Assembly (NCBI GenBank): GCA_028284325.1
Contig: JANQRX010000002.1
Location: 62,001 to 126,000 of the forward strand
Direction of reading: 5' to 3'
Length of the DNA stretch: 64,000 nucleotides
Source of the DNA: Bauldia sp.
GTDB taxonomy: Bacteria; Pseudomonadota; Alphaproteobacteria; Rhizobiales; Kaistiaceae
Shown: positions 8,536-17,647 of the stretch, piece by piece
How the letters are laid out: each line of letters starts with the position of its first letter
Numbering within the stretch: position 1 is the stretch's first letter
Position numbers and translations under genes: made by a program
Notes under the pieces: model-generated
What the model was told of the DNA's origin: nothing
The model's input: the letters and a program-made list of their open reading frames with translations, nothing else
Database searches by the model: none

Positions 8536-9377
8536 TGCCGGCCGCAACCCTTGCAGCCGTCCTGAACGCGGCGGTCGACGACAACCGGGCGGTGGCTGGT
8601 CTTGTTGTGCTCGGCTGGGAGGACGCGGTCGCCTATGTCGAGGCGGCCGAAGAAACCAGCCTGCCGGTCATCCTCCAGGCCGGTCCGGGGTGCCGGGCGC
8701 ATACGCCGATCCCGGTTTTGGGCGCTATGTTCCGGCACTTGGCCGACGGTGCCGGCGTGCCGGTGGTCTGCCACATCGACCATGCGACCACCATCGAGGA
8801 GTGCCGCGCCGGCATCGACCACGGTTTCACCTCGGTGATGTTCGACGGTTCGCGTCGTCCGCTCGCCGAGAACATCGCCAACACGGCCGAGGTCGTTGCG
8901 ATGGCGCGGCGCGGGGGCGTGTCGACCGAGGGCGAGGTGGGTTTCGTCGGTTACGCGGAGGGCGAAGCCTCGCGCACCACCGACCCGGCCGAGGCCGCGC
9001 GCTTCGAACGGGAAACCGGCGTGGATGCGCTCGCCGTGGCGGTCGGCAATGTCCATCTGCAGACGGAAAAGAGCGCCGGCATCGACATGGAGGCTCTCAA
9101 GGCCATCGAGGCCGTGACCACCGTGCCGCTGGTGCTGCACGGGGGCAGCGGGATTCCGTCGGCGACCCGTCGCGAGCTAGCACGCAACAGCCGGGTGGCG
9201 AAATTCAACATCGGCACGGAACTGCGCATGGCGTTCGGGAAAGCGCTGCGCCGCTCGCTCTACGACCAGCCGGACGCCTTCGATCGCATCGGCCTCCTGA
9301 AGCCGACCATCGCACCGGTGCGGGAAGCCGCCGCCGCGGTGCTGCGTGAGTTGGGTCGGCCCGCGTCCGTCAGTTGA
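8535..9377 (+). CDS. iolJ: Class II ketose-bisphosphate aldolase, IolJ-like
   Basis: A zinc-dependent class II aldolase (280 residues) of the fructose-bisphosphate/tagatose-bisphosphate/IolJ group. Zinc ligands and catalytic residues are visible: CHIDHATT (metal His and the neighbouring His/Asp), the Glu of STEGEVG, the His in VGNVHLQT, and the His/phosphate-binding segment VLHGGSGIPS. IolJ cleaves 6-phospho-5-dehydro-2-deoxygluconate to malonate semialdehyde and dihydroxyacetone phosphate. That assignment is inferred from the company of iolD, iolB and iolC; the sequence alone would also allow other ketose-bisphosphate substrates. Its ATG overlaps the stop of the preceding dehydrogenase by one base, implying translational coupling. 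Confidence 0.8.
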   Translation: MPAATLAAVLNAAVDDNRAVAGLVVLGWEDAVAYVEAAEETSLPVILQAGPGCRAHTPIPVLGAMFRHLADGAGVPVVCHIDHATTIEECRAGIDHGFTSVMFDGSRRPLAENIANTAEVVAMARRGGVSTEGEVGFVGYAEGEASRTTDPAEAARFERETGVDALAVAVGNVHLQTEKSAGIDMEALKAIEAVTTVPLVLHGGSGIPSATRRELARNSRVAKFNIGTELRMAFGKALRRSLYDQPDAFDRIGLLKPTIAPVREAAAAVLRELGRPASVS

Positions 9378-10551
9378 CCCGGCGAAGGTCCGCCTGGGCG
9401 CGGACCTCGGAGGCAAGGCGCTCCGCCGGCCATGTTTCCGCGAGCGCCTGGCGCATCAGATCCTGCTGGCTGGGCGGCGCCATGCCGGTGAGCGGCGAGT
9501 CGACGTCGAGGTTGACCGGGAAGGGGTAGCCTTCGGCACAGGCGGCGACGACATTGTCGATCTCGTCGGCGGTGAGGTCGCCGGTGTCCTTGAGGGCGGC
9601 AAGCGTCGGGTAGAGCGCGATGCACATGCTCGTGCGGTTGACGATCTCGATGGAGCGGCCGAACCCCGATCCGATCTGCAACAGGTTGGCGAAGCGCTCG
9701 ACCTTGGTGGTGCGGTTTTCGCCGGCGGCGTGGAAGGTCGCGGGATTGAAGAACACCGCGTCGCCCTTGGCGAGCTCCAGTTGCACGAACCGCTCCTCGA
9801 ACAGATCGCGGAATGCGGGCAGCAGGGCCGCGATGTAGCCGGTGGCGTAGGTCTGCGAATAGGGCAGGAGTTTGGTCGGGCCCGACGCGACCGGCATGTC
9901 GCCATGCGCGATCGCTCCCTGCAGGGTCAGCGCCGCCGAGATGCGGTGGGCGGAGAGGGGGTAGGCGGTGAGCTGATCCTCCGCCATGAAGCCCATGTGA
10001 TAGTCGCGATGGCAGGTCTGGGCCTTGCCGCCCGGGCGAACGATGTTGACCTGGGTGGTGACCTGATAGGCCGGCCCGAGCCAGGCGCGGCTTACCATCG
10101 GGATCACCGGATTGCTGTTGTAGCGGGCGAACGCCTCGGGCGAGGCCATGCACAGTTTTTCGTGGGCGTTCCAGATGCGGATGTTGGCACCGGCCGCCGC
10201 AAAATGGTCGCCACCGCCGGCGGCGGCATCCTTCTCGCGATCGGCGACCGCCCGGAGCACCGACGAGACGCGGTCGATGGTGTCGTGGTCGTCGAGAGCG
10301 TTGGTGATCGCGACGATGCCGGGGCCGGTGTCGAAGACGGCGTTCCACTCCGCCATCAACGGTTTCGGGTCGTCGGCCGCGGCGGCGCGGACCGCGTCGC
10401 CGTCATAGACGGGAATGTTGGCCGTGATCGCGGCGGCGAGCGGGACATCGTCGCGGGTCGTCTCGCGATCGATCGCGGCGCGGAAATCGTCGAGGGAGCA
10501 GGCGTCCCGGTCGATCCAGGTCGGGAGAAGCGGCGATTGTGCCATGACCAT
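9370..10551 (-). CDS. Phytanoyl-CoA dioxygenase (PhyH)-family Fe(II)/2-oxoglutarate oxygenase
   Basis: A 393-residue PhyH-family protein. The iron-binding triad is suggested by the HxD pair in CHRDYHMGFM and a distal His in FFNPATFHAAGENRTTK, followed by an Arg that would hold 2-oxoglutarate. Such enzymes hydroxylate C-H bonds or remove O-/N-alkyl groups. It starts 26 bases after the importer ATPase stop and is transcribed with it, so it probably acts on whatever the importer brings in. An oxidative demethylation of a methylated inositol is an attractive guess but unproven. Two ATGs (10551 and 10545) are possible starts. Its 3' end overlaps the convergent iolJ-like gene by 8 bases. Confidence 0.8.
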   Translation of the reverse strand: MVMAQSPLLPTWIDRDACSLDDFRAAIDRETTRDDVPLAAAITANIPVYDGDAVRAAAADDPKPLMAEWNAVFDTGPGIVAITNALDDHDTIDRVSSVLRAVADREKDAAAGGGDHFAAAGANIRIWNAHEKLCMASPEAFARYNSNPVIPMVSRAWLGPAYQVTTQVNIVRPGGKAQTCHRDYHMGFMAEDQLTAYPLSAHRISAALTLQGAIAHGDMPVASGPTKLLPYSQTYATGYIAALLPAFRDLFEERFVQLELAKGDAVFFNPATFHAAGENRTTKVERFANLLQIGSGFGRSIEIVNRTSMCIALYPTLAALKDTGDLTADEIDNVVAACAEGYPFPVNLDVDSPLTGMAPPSQQDLMRQALAETWPAERLASEVRAQADLRRVN

Positions 10552-10577
10552 GGACGACTTGCGTCGTTCTCCGTCCT

Positions 10578-11357
<780 letters not shown>

Positions 11358-11358
11358 C

Positions 11359-12468
11359 TCACTTCTCCCCCGTGATCAGGCGGCGAATGTAGGTGTTCAG
11401 CACCACGGCCAGCAGGAGGAGGATGCCGAGGAAGACCCTGAACAGTGAACTCTCGACACCGGCGAAGAACAGGCCCTGCTGGACGACGCCGAAGATGAGC
11501 GCGCCGAGTGCTGCGCCGATGACCGAGCCGTAACCGCCGGTCAGCAGCGCGCCGCCGATGACCACGGCGATGATCGCCTCGAACTCCTTCAGGAGACCGC
11601 GGTCGGCGCCGGCCGAACCGAACTCCATCACCTGGGCGGTTGCGAAGACGCAGGCACAGAACGCGGTGAACATGAACATCAGAATCTTGACCCGGTTCAC
11701 GGGCACACCGACATAGCGTGCGGCCTGGGCATCACCGCCTGCGGCGAAGATCCAGTTGCCGAAGCGGGTCCGGGTGAGAAGAACGTGGCCGAAGATCACC
11801 AGGCCGAGGGCCCAGACAATCAGCATCGGGATGCCGTCGACGACGGGTTCGCCGGCACGGCTGCCACGCTCGAAGGTTTCGATGAGGCCGTTGTCGGCCA
11901 GCCAGACGAAGAAACCGCCCAGAATCTTGCCGCCGAAGATCGGCGCCAGCCAATCGCCCTGTGCTGCGTCCTTGATGCCGCCGATGATGGTTTTGCGTTC
12001 GAGCGTTTGCGGCAGGTAGATGGTGAAACCGCGCAGGATGAACAGGAAGGCCAGCGAGACGATGAAGGAGGGCAGGCCCGTTCGGATGACGATGAAACCG
12101 TTCAGCGCGCCGATCGCGACACAGATCGCGAACGTGAAGATGATCGCTATCCAGACCGGCCAGCCGAAAGTGATCGTGAGCAGGGCGATGATCATGCCGG
12201 AGAAACCGATCATCGAGCCGACGCTGAGGTCGAACTCGCCGGCGATCATCAGGAGGCATGCGCCGACGGCGATGATCATGAACTGCGCCGACACAACCGA
12301 CCAGTTCATCACCCCCTGGATGTTGAACATGCCGGAATCGCCAGCAAAGCTCAGGAAGAACAGAAAGACGATAATCGTTCCGCAAATGCCGCCCAACTCC
12401 GGTCGGATCAGCGCCCTGCGAATGGGCGACATTTCCTTGACGCGTTCGTCGGTCTGCGTGTCAGCCAT
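11359..12468 (-). CDS. Sugar ABC transporter permease (FrcC-like)
   Basis: A 369-residue permease of the BPD_transp_2 (RbsC/FrcC) family with about ten membrane helices. The family pattern is visible in [20 protein letters not shown], the conserved first half, and in [20 protein letters not shown] near the C-terminus. It forms the membrane channel for the importer encoded on both sides of it. A GGGGGGAG ribosome-binding site stands about five bases before ATG. Between it and the upstream binding-protein gene lies a strong stem-loop that may lower expression of this and later genes relative to the binding protein. Confidence 0.9.
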   Translation of the reverse strand: MADTQTDERVKEMSPIRRALIRPELGGICGTIIVFLFFLSFAGDSGMFNIQGVMNWSVVSAQFMIIAVGACLLMIAGEFDLSVGSMIGFSGMIIALLTITFGWPVWIAIIFTFAICVAIGALNGFIVIRTGLPSFIVSLAFLFILRGFTIYLPQTLERKTIIGGIKDAAQGDWLAPIFGGKILGGFFVWLADNGLIETFERGSRAGEPVVDGIPMLIVWALGLVIFGHVLLTRTRFGNWIFAAGGDAQAARYVGVPVNRVKILMFMFTAFCACVFATAQVMEFGSAGADRGLLKEFEAIIAVVIGGALLTGGYGSVIGAALGALIFGVVQQGLFFAGVESSLFRVFLGILLLLAVVLNTYIRRLITGEK

Positions 12469-12502
12469 TTCTCCCCCCTGAGCCCGGGCTCACATAAGGA
12501 GA

Positions 12503-12527
12503 AGGCGGCCCCTTGGTGGGGCCGCCT
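12503..12527. terminator. Intercistronic stem-loop between binding-protein and permease genes
   Basis: A perfect hairpin (AGGCGGCCCC, loop TTGGT, GGGGCCGCCT) lies 18 bases after the binding-protein stop. In this sense it is followed by an A/G-rich stretch rather than a T tract. Such hairpins between binding-protein and permease genes usually protect the upstream mRNA or attenuate the downstream part, which would give excess binding protein. Confidence 0.55.
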
Positions 12528-12545
12528 CCCGAGTCGCGATTGCGC

Positions 12546-13493
12546 TTAGCGGAATTCGCCTGCGAACTTCTCCACCAGCTCCAGGCCATCGGCGGTCACG
12601 AAGCCCGGCCCGGCGTTGATGTTGTTGCCCGGCAGGACGCCGTAGCGGTGGTAGTTGGTCAGGATGACCACCGGCAGGTAGGCCTGCAGGAAGGGCTGCT
12701 GATCGATGCCCCACTGGATGGTGCCGGCCTTGATCCCCTTCACGATTTCCTCGCCGAGGTCGAACGTGCCGAAGTAGATGTCGCCGGCCATGCCGTTCTC
12801 TTCGAGCGCGAGGATCGTGGGATCGGCGGAGACCGGACCGAGCGTCAGGATCGCGTCGGTGTCCGGATTGGAGGTGAGGTAGGCCTGAACCTTGTTCTTC
12901 ACCTCGGCAGGGTCGGTGCCGCTGTCGAGCATCGCGCCGCCCAGATCAACACCCAGCCCGTCGGCGAAGCCCTGGCAGCGCTGGACAAGCGACGGCTGCT
13001 GGATGGTGTGATTCACGCACAGGAAGGAGGTGACGCCGTCACCCTTGGCGCGCAGACCGGCGGCGAAGCCGGCATCGTATTCGGGCTGGCCGACATACAT
13101 CAGCGCACCAACCTCGCGCGCCTGGTCGGCGGTGCCGGTGTTCATGATGATGACGTCAACGCCGGAGGCGACCGCGTCCTGGATCGGGCCGCTCAGCACG
13201 TCGAAATCGGCAAGCGTCGTGATGATGCCGTTCGGCCCGGCCGCGGCAGCCTGCTGGATGATGCGCGCCATGTCGGCGATGTCGCCGGTCGGCGGATTGC
13301 GGTACTCGACGCTGACACCCATCTGGTCGCCGGCCAGCGCGATGCCGTTCTTGATGGTGTTCCACCAGCTGTCACTGTCCGGGGCATGGCTGACGAGGAC
13401 GTATGTGAGGTCGTCGTCCTGGGCCATGACAGCGGCCGGAGCCGCCAACATCGCGGCGGCGCCCAGCGCCAAAGACATAGCAATCGCTTTCAT
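12546..13493 (-). CDS. Periplasmic sugar-binding protein of the FrcB/RbsB type
   Basis: A 315-residue type I periplasmic binding protein. It has a clear Sec signal peptide (MKAIAMSLALGAAAMLAAPA, cleaved near VMAQDDD) followed by a mature start resembling TYVLVSHAPDSDSWWNTIK, which is typical of FrcB/ribose-binding proteins. The start at 13493 has an excellent GGGAGGA site; an ATG 16 codons upstream is rejected because it would spoil the signal peptide. This protein captures the substrate for the permease/ATPase encoded downstream. A variant of the local palindromic operator lies 125 bases upstream. Confidence 0.9.
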   Translation of the reverse strand: MKAIAMSLALGAAAMLAAPAAVMAQDDDLTYVLVSHAPDSDSWWNTIKNGIALAGDQMGVSVEYRNPPTGDIADMARIIQQAAAAGPNGIITTLADFDVLSGPIQDAVASGVDVIIMNTGTADQAREVGALMYVGQPEYDAGFAAGLRAKGDGVTSFLCVNHTIQQPSLVQRCQGFADGLGVDLGGAMLDSGTDPAEVKNKVQAYLTSNPDTDAILTLGPVSADPTILALEENGMAGDIYFGTFDLGEEIVKGIKAGTIQWGIDQQPFLQAYLPVVILTNYHRYGVLPGNNINAGPGFVTADGLELVEKFAGEFR

Positions 13494-13618
13494 GCGATCC
13501 TCCCTGTTTTGCTTTCGTGATCGAAGGTGTGTGGTCCTCACCTTGGCGATCGGTTGTCGATTCAGATCGGTGCCGATGAGCCGGCCCGAGGACCACAGTA
13601 GTCGTTCCGTGTCGTTGT

Positions 13619-13632
13619 TGCAACCGCTTGCA
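13619..13632. promoter_or_regulatory. Candidate LacI-family operator (variant) before the ABC importer operon
   Basis: TGCAACCGCTTGCA differs at one base from the perfect 14-bp palindrome found at three other places in this locus. It lies between the divergent iolB-like gene end and the binding-protein start, in a stretch where the importer promoter should be. It is probably recognised by the LacI-family protein encoded at 19803-20855. Confidence 0.6.
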
Positions 13633-13647
13633 AAAATGGACCCGGAT

Positions 13648-14490
13648 TCAGCGAAATTTGGCGATCATGTCCTTGATGCCGGGGATGGTCTCGATCTGGT
13701 AGGCGTGGTCGGGATGGAAGTACTGGACCAGCGGGCGCTGTGACGCGCCGCCCAGGATGGTGAAGTAGTACATCTCGTAGCCCGGCAGCGCGCAGCACGG
13801 GTGATAGCCGCGGTCGATCGTGAAGGTGGAGCCGTCGACGACGTGGTAGGCGTCGCCCGGCGCGCCCTCCTCACGTTGCAGCATCTGCATGCCGGCGCCC
13901 CATTTCGGCCGGAAGCGGAAGTTGTAGGTCTCGTCGTGATGGGTCTCGTCGGGCAGCCGGTCGGTGTCGTGCTTGTGGCTGGGGAATCCGGACCAGCCGC
14001 CGGCGCCGACGGTGTAGAGCTCCGACACCAGCAGCCGGCCGACGCGGCCGGCCTGCTTCTGGCCGAGGATGTGCTTGATCTTGCGGTGAGTTTTGGTGTC
14101 GTCGGAGCCGTATTGGACGAGATCGATCTCGTCCTTGCGCACGGCGAACGGTTCGAGTTGCTCGTTATGGCGCGCGCCTGCGACGAACACCTCCGTGGCG
14201 GCCGAACGGCAGGTGAGGCGGGCGGCCATGTCGGTCGGCACGTAGACGCCCTCCGGCTCGCCGTCCCAGACGTCGTCGCCGCGCTCCCCCAGCGCCTCAT
14301 AGCGGTTGCCGGCGACCTCGACGTCGGCGGTGCCGGTCGCGGGCACGATGCAAGTCTCGTAGCCGGCGACCCGGTAGTCGAAGGTCTCGCCCTCTCTCAG
14401 CTTGACGATGTTGAAGTAGTTGAGCGGAACGGTGGCATCGTTGACATCGACGATGGGACGATTCTCGTTGTCATAAGGCGCGATATGCAT
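13648..14490 (-). CDS. IolB-like isomerase, divergent second copy
   Basis: A 280-residue cupin of the KduI/IolB family, which isomerises 5-deoxy-glucuronate-type aldoses to ketoses. Metal ligands are conserved as HKH...E in SHKHDTDRLPDETHHDET, with a distal His in DRGYHPCCALPGYEMYYF. It is clearly different from the canonical IolB at 20984-21817: the canonical segments YLEETYYHRL and GAPYGYDLYYLN are replaced here. It is followed upstream by a PfkB kinase gene only six bases away, so the two are co-transcribed. This repeats the iolC-iolB pairing seen at 20.98-23.7 kb. It may act on a related uronate rather than 5-deoxy-glucuronate. Confidence 0.82.
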   Translation of the reverse strand: MHIAPYDNENRPIVDVNDATVPLNYFNIVKLREGETFDYRVAGYETCIVPATGTADVEVAGNRYEALGERGDDVWDGEPEGVYVPTDMAARLTCRSAATEVFVAGARHNEQLEPFAVRKDEIDLVQYGSDDTKTHRKIKHILGQKQAGRVGRLLVSELYTVGAGGWSGFPSHKHDTDRLPDETHHDETYNFRFRPKWGAGMQMLQREEGAPGDAYHVVDGSTFTIDRGYHPCCALPGYEMYYFTILGGASQRPLVQYFHPDHAYQIETIPGIKDMIAKFR

Positions 14491-14496
14491 GGCGGA

Positions 14497-15453
14497 TCAT
14501 CCTCGTTCGGCGAGAAAAGCGCTGATCTCCTGCGCGGTTGGCATGGCCTCGGAGCAGCCCACGCGGGTCACGACGATCGCCGCCGCGGCCGCGCCCCAAC
14601 GCAGCGCGGCTTCAAGCGGTTCGCCCGACGCCAGGGCCGACAGCAGCGATGACAGGAAGGCATCCCCGGCTCCGGTCGGCTTGAGCGCCTCGACGGCGAA
14701 GACCGGCGTGTGGATGTCGCGGCCGGCGGTGTAGGTCTCGGCGCCGTTGGCGCCCATCTTGTAGATGGCGGTGCGGCCCGCCTGGCCGATGGCGCAGGCG
14801 ATGTCGCGCCCTCTGGCGTAGTCGCCGGCCATGACGCCGAATTCCACGTCGTTGCCGACCACGAGGTCAGTGAGGGCCGCGGCCGCGGTGTAGGCGGCGC
14901 GCGCCTCCTCCGGGGAGCTCCAGGAATAAGGCCGGTAGTCGACGTCGAGGACGGTGACGGCGCCGGCTTCCCGCGCCCGTTCGAGGGCGGCATGGGCGGC
15001 CGTGCGCGACGGATCGCGCACCAGCGCGGTGCCGGTCACCACCAGCGCGCCAAGACGGGCGACGTCGACCGACGCGATATCGTCGGTGGAAAGGCTGAAG
15101 TCGGCCGCCTCGTTCCGGTAGATGACCGCGGTGGTCCGATCGCCGAGGGTGTCGACCACGGCGAGGTTCGTCCGCGCCTCGCCGCCGACGATCCGCACAT
15201 GGTCGGCGCCGATCCCGAATTTCCGCAGGGCGTTGAGCGTGAAGCGCCCGACGCCGTCGTCCGAGACCGCCGACAGGAGGTCGACGGCGGCGCCCTGGCG
15301 GGCAAGCCCGGCGGCGATGTTGCCCGCGGATCCGCCCAGACACGCGTAGAACGTCTCGGCCTCGTCCTGCGGGGTTCCGGGCGGGGTGGCGTAGAGGTCC
15401 ATCCCGGCGCGCCCGAGGACGGCAAACGCGCTGGCGCGAAGTCGCTCGAACAT
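14497..15453 (-). CDS. PfkB-family carbohydrate kinase (IolC-like, without DUF2090)
   Basis: A 318-residue ribokinase/PfkB-family kinase. The N-terminal sugar-binding motif is LGGSAGNIAAGLARQG and the C-terminal PfkB signature is PTGAGDAFLSSLL, with the catalytic Asp in GAGD. Such kinases phosphorylate a sugar hydroxyl, and the 5-dehydro-2-deoxygluconokinase IolC belongs here. It lacks the DUF2090 tail present in the canonical IolC of this window. The start ATG at 15453 begins MFERL after GGGAGG thirteen bases upstream; a longer open frame upstream is antisense of the next gene. It pairs with the second IolB-like gene and is divergent from the dehydrogenase operon. Confidence 0.85.
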   Translation of the reverse strand: MFERLRASAFAVLGRAGMDLYATPPGTPQDEAETFYACLGGSAGNIAAGLARQGAAVDLLSAVSDDGVGRFTLNALRKFGIGADHVRIVGGEARTNLAVVDTLGDRTTAVIYRNEAADFSLSTDDIASVDVARLGALVVTGTALVRDPSRTAAHAALERAREAGAVTVLDVDYRPYSWSSPEEARAAYTAAAALTDLVVGNDVEFGVMAGDYARGRDIACAIGQAGRTAIYKMGANGAETYTAGRDIHTPVFAVEALKPTGAGDAFLSSLLSALASGEPLEAALRWGAAAAAIVVTRVGCSEAMPTAQEISAFLAERG

Positions 15454-15557
15454 CAGCGTCGGACGGCCTCCCCGGTCTGAGCAGCAAAAGCAAACATGTC
15501 GCACCGACAGGGTCACTGCGACCTTGACCCGACACGTTAGTTGGCGTTCTGTAGGGA

Positions 15558-15571
15558 TGCAACCGGTTGCA
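15558..15571. promoter_or_regulatory. Candidate LacI-family operator (perfect palindrome)
   Basis: TGCAACCGGTTGCA sits between the divergent kinase/IolB-like operon and the dehydrogenase operon. It ends only 11 bases before the ATG at 15583, so a bound repressor would cover the leader and could block transcription from the intervening promoters. The same 14 bases occur at 20901 and 23809. Confidence 0.75.
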
Positions 15572-15582
15572 GGAAATTCGCC

Positions 15583-16710
15583 ATGAAGCGACGGGAAATC
15601 GGCATCGGCGTGGTCGGGGGCGGCTACATGGGCAAGGCCCATTCGGTGGCCCTGAGCGCCGTCGGCGCGGTCTTCGATACGGCCTTGCGCCCGCGTCTGG
15701 AGATGATCTGCACGTCGACGTACGAGCGAGCGGCGGCGAGCGCGGCGCGCCTCGGATTCGCGCGGTCGACGGGGAACTGGCGCGACCTGGTGGACAACCC
15801 ACGCGTCGAGGCCGTCGTCATCGCCTCGCCCCAGAACACCCATCGCGCCATCGCCGAGGGCGCCTTTGCCGCCGGCAAGCCGGTGTTCTGTGAGAAGCCG
15901 CTGGGACAGGGGCTTGCGGAGAGCAGGGCCATGGCGTCGGCTGCCGCGTCAGCCGGCATCGTCAACATGGTCGGGTTCAACTACATCCGCACACCCGCCT
16001 CGCAACTCGCCCGCGAGATTCTCGCAAGCGGCGAGATCGGCGACGTCGTGCATTTCCGCGGCGAACACACCGAAGATTTCTTCGCCGACGCCGAGGCGCC
16101 GGCCACCTGGCGCAGCTTCGGCCGGGCCAACGGCACCATGGGTGATCTCGCACCCCACATGGTCAACGCTTCGGCGGCGCTCGTCGGGCCGATCCGCTCG
16201 CTGGTCGCCGATATCAACACGGCGGTCACATCGCGTCCTGCGGCCGACGGTGCGGACCCGGTCCAGGTCACCAACGACGACCAGGGCCAGTTGCTGTGCC
16301 GCTTCGAGAACGGTGCGCGCGGCATGCTGCACTTCAGCCGCATCGCGGCGGGGCGCAAGATGGGTTACGCGTACGAGATCGTGTGTTCCAGGGGGGCGTT
16401 GCGTTTCGACCAGGAAGACCAGAATGCGCTCTGGCTCTACGAAGGGGCCCAGCCCGAGGCGCGTCAGGGCTTCAAGAAGATCCTGACCGGCCCGGCCCAC
16501 CCCGACTACGTCAATTTCTGTGAGGGCCCGGGGCACGGCACCGGCTATCAGGATCAGATCATCATCGAGATGCGGGATTTCCTGTCGGCGATCGAAACCG
16601 GCACGTCGATCTGGCCGACCTTCGAGGACGGCGTGTACTGCAACCAGGTGATCGAGGCGGCCTGGATGTCGCACGACGCCGGACGATGGATTGACCTCGC
16701 CGAGGTCTGA
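15583..16710 (+). CDS. Gfo/Idh/MocA-family oxidoreductase (second copy)
   Basis: A 375-residue Gfo/Idh/MocA dehydrogenase. Its Rossmann motif is VVGGGYMGKAHSV and its EKP motif lies in FCEKPLGQGL. The GDLAPHMVNA segment carries the conserved active-site His. It is paralogous to the gene at 7408, and both share the GDVVHFRG segment and the same C-terminal layout. It opens a four-gene plus-strand operon (dehydrogenase, TIM-barrel isomerase, dehydrogenase, iolG) directly behind the palindromic operator. The start has AGGAAA just upstream. The substrate is probably a cyclitol or its keto form, inferred from neighbours. Confidence 0.85.
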   Translation: MKRREIGIGVVGGGYMGKAHSVALSAVGAVFDTALRPRLEMICTSTYERAAASAARLGFARSTGNWRDLVDNPRVEAVVIASPQNTHRAIAEGAFAAGKPVFCEKPLGQGLAESRAMASAAASAGIVNMVGFNYIRTPASQLAREILASGEIGDVVHFRGEHTEDFFADAEAPATWRSFGRANGTMGDLAPHMVNASAALVGPIRSLVADINTAVTSRPAADGADPVQVTNDDQGQLLCRFENGARGMLHFSRIAAGRKMGYAYEIVCSRGALRFDQEDQNALWLYEGAQPEARQGFKKILTGPAHPDYVNFCEGPGHGTGYQDQIIIEMRDFLSAIETGTSIWPTFEDGVYCNQVIEAAWMSHDAGRWIDLAEV

Positions 16711-16747
16711 CGAGATACGCGATAAGAACGACGAGAGGTCACGCGTG

Positions 16748-17638
16748 ATGACGATCAAGATCGGCAATGCGCCCTGTTCGTGGGGCGTCGAATTCGCGGA
16801 CGATCCGCGCAATCCTCCATGGGAGCGGGTGCTCGACGAATGTCGCGACACCGGCTATGCGGGCATCGAGCTCGGCCCCGTAGGCTATTTTCCCGAAGAC
16901 CCGGCCCGCGTCGGCGATGCGCTTGAAGCGCGCGGGCTCGAACTCATCGGCGGTGTCCTGTTCCGCGCCTTCCATGATCCGGCCCAGTGGGACGACGTTC
17001 TCGACGGCGCCAAGCGCACCTGCCGGGCGCTGGCGGCCCATGGCGCCCGACAGTTCGTGCTGATCGATTCCATCTCACCGCGACGCGCGCCGACCGCCGG
17101 CCGCCCGGCCGAGGCTGAGCAGATGGACGCCGACGAATGGGCGGCGTTTCGCGGTCGATTGGAGACCGTGGCCAGGATGGGGACAGAGGAGTACGGCCTG
17201 GTGACGTCGATCCATCCCCATGCTGGCGGCTTCATGGATTTCGAGGACGAGGTCGAGCGGCTGCTTGGCGAGATCGGGCCCGAGACCCTGCAGATCTGCC
17301 TCGACACCGGGCACGCGCTCTATGCCGGCTTCGATCCCGTGGCCTTCATGCGCCGCCATATGGACCGTATCCCGTATGTTCATTTCAAGGACATCGACGC
17401 GCGGGTCAAAGCCGAGACCGTCGCCAACCGGACCGACTTCTACGAAGCCTGCGCGAGCGGGATCTTCTGCGTCCTGGGTCAGGGCGAGACCGACTTCACC
17501 GCGGTGCGCGACCTGCTTATCGAGCACGGCTACGACGGCTGGTGCACCGTCGAGCAGGATTGTGATCCGCAGGGGGACACGTCGCCCATCGACGATGCGC
17601 GCGCCAACCGCGACTATCTGCGCACGATCGGATTCTAG
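16748..17638 (+). CDS. IolE/IolI/MocC-type TIM-barrel isomerase or dehydratase
   Basis: A 296-residue AP-endonuclease-2-fold protein. Metal-binding residues appear at barrel-strand ends: Glu in YAGIELGPVGY, His in VTSIHPHAGG, Asp/His in CLDTGHALYAG, His in YVHFKDID and Glu in CTVEQDCDP. The opening GNAPCSWGVEFADD resembles the rhizopine-catabolism protein MocC and related inosose dehydratases/isomerases more than Bacillus IolE. It may be the inosose dehydratase that this locus needs, since no other IolE candidate is present. Alternatively it is a keto-inositol isomerase, or a beta-eliminase acting with the flanking Gfo/Idh enzymes. The start is ATG 16748 after GAGAGG. Confidence 0.8.
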   Translation: MTIKIGNAPCSWGVEFADDPRNPPWERVLDECRDTGYAGIELGPVGYFPEDPARVGDALEARGLELIGGVLFRAFHDPAQWDDVLDGAKRTCRALAAHGARQFVLIDSISPRRAPTAGRPAEAEQMDADEWAAFRGRLETVARMGTEEYGLVTSIHPHAGGFMDFEDEVERLLGEIGPETLQICLDTGHALYAGFDPVAFMRRHMDRIPYVHFKDIDARVKAETVANRTDFYEACASGIFCVLGQGETDFTAVRDLLIEHGYDGWCTVEQDCDPQGDTSPIDDARANRDYLRTIGF

Positions 17639-17647
17639 GGCGAGCGG

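Noticed and set aside
7264-8547. Long N-terminal extension of iolD
   Set aside because: The frame is open but antisense to the dehydrogenase gene; the conserved IolD start and a good ribosome-binding site are at 7263.
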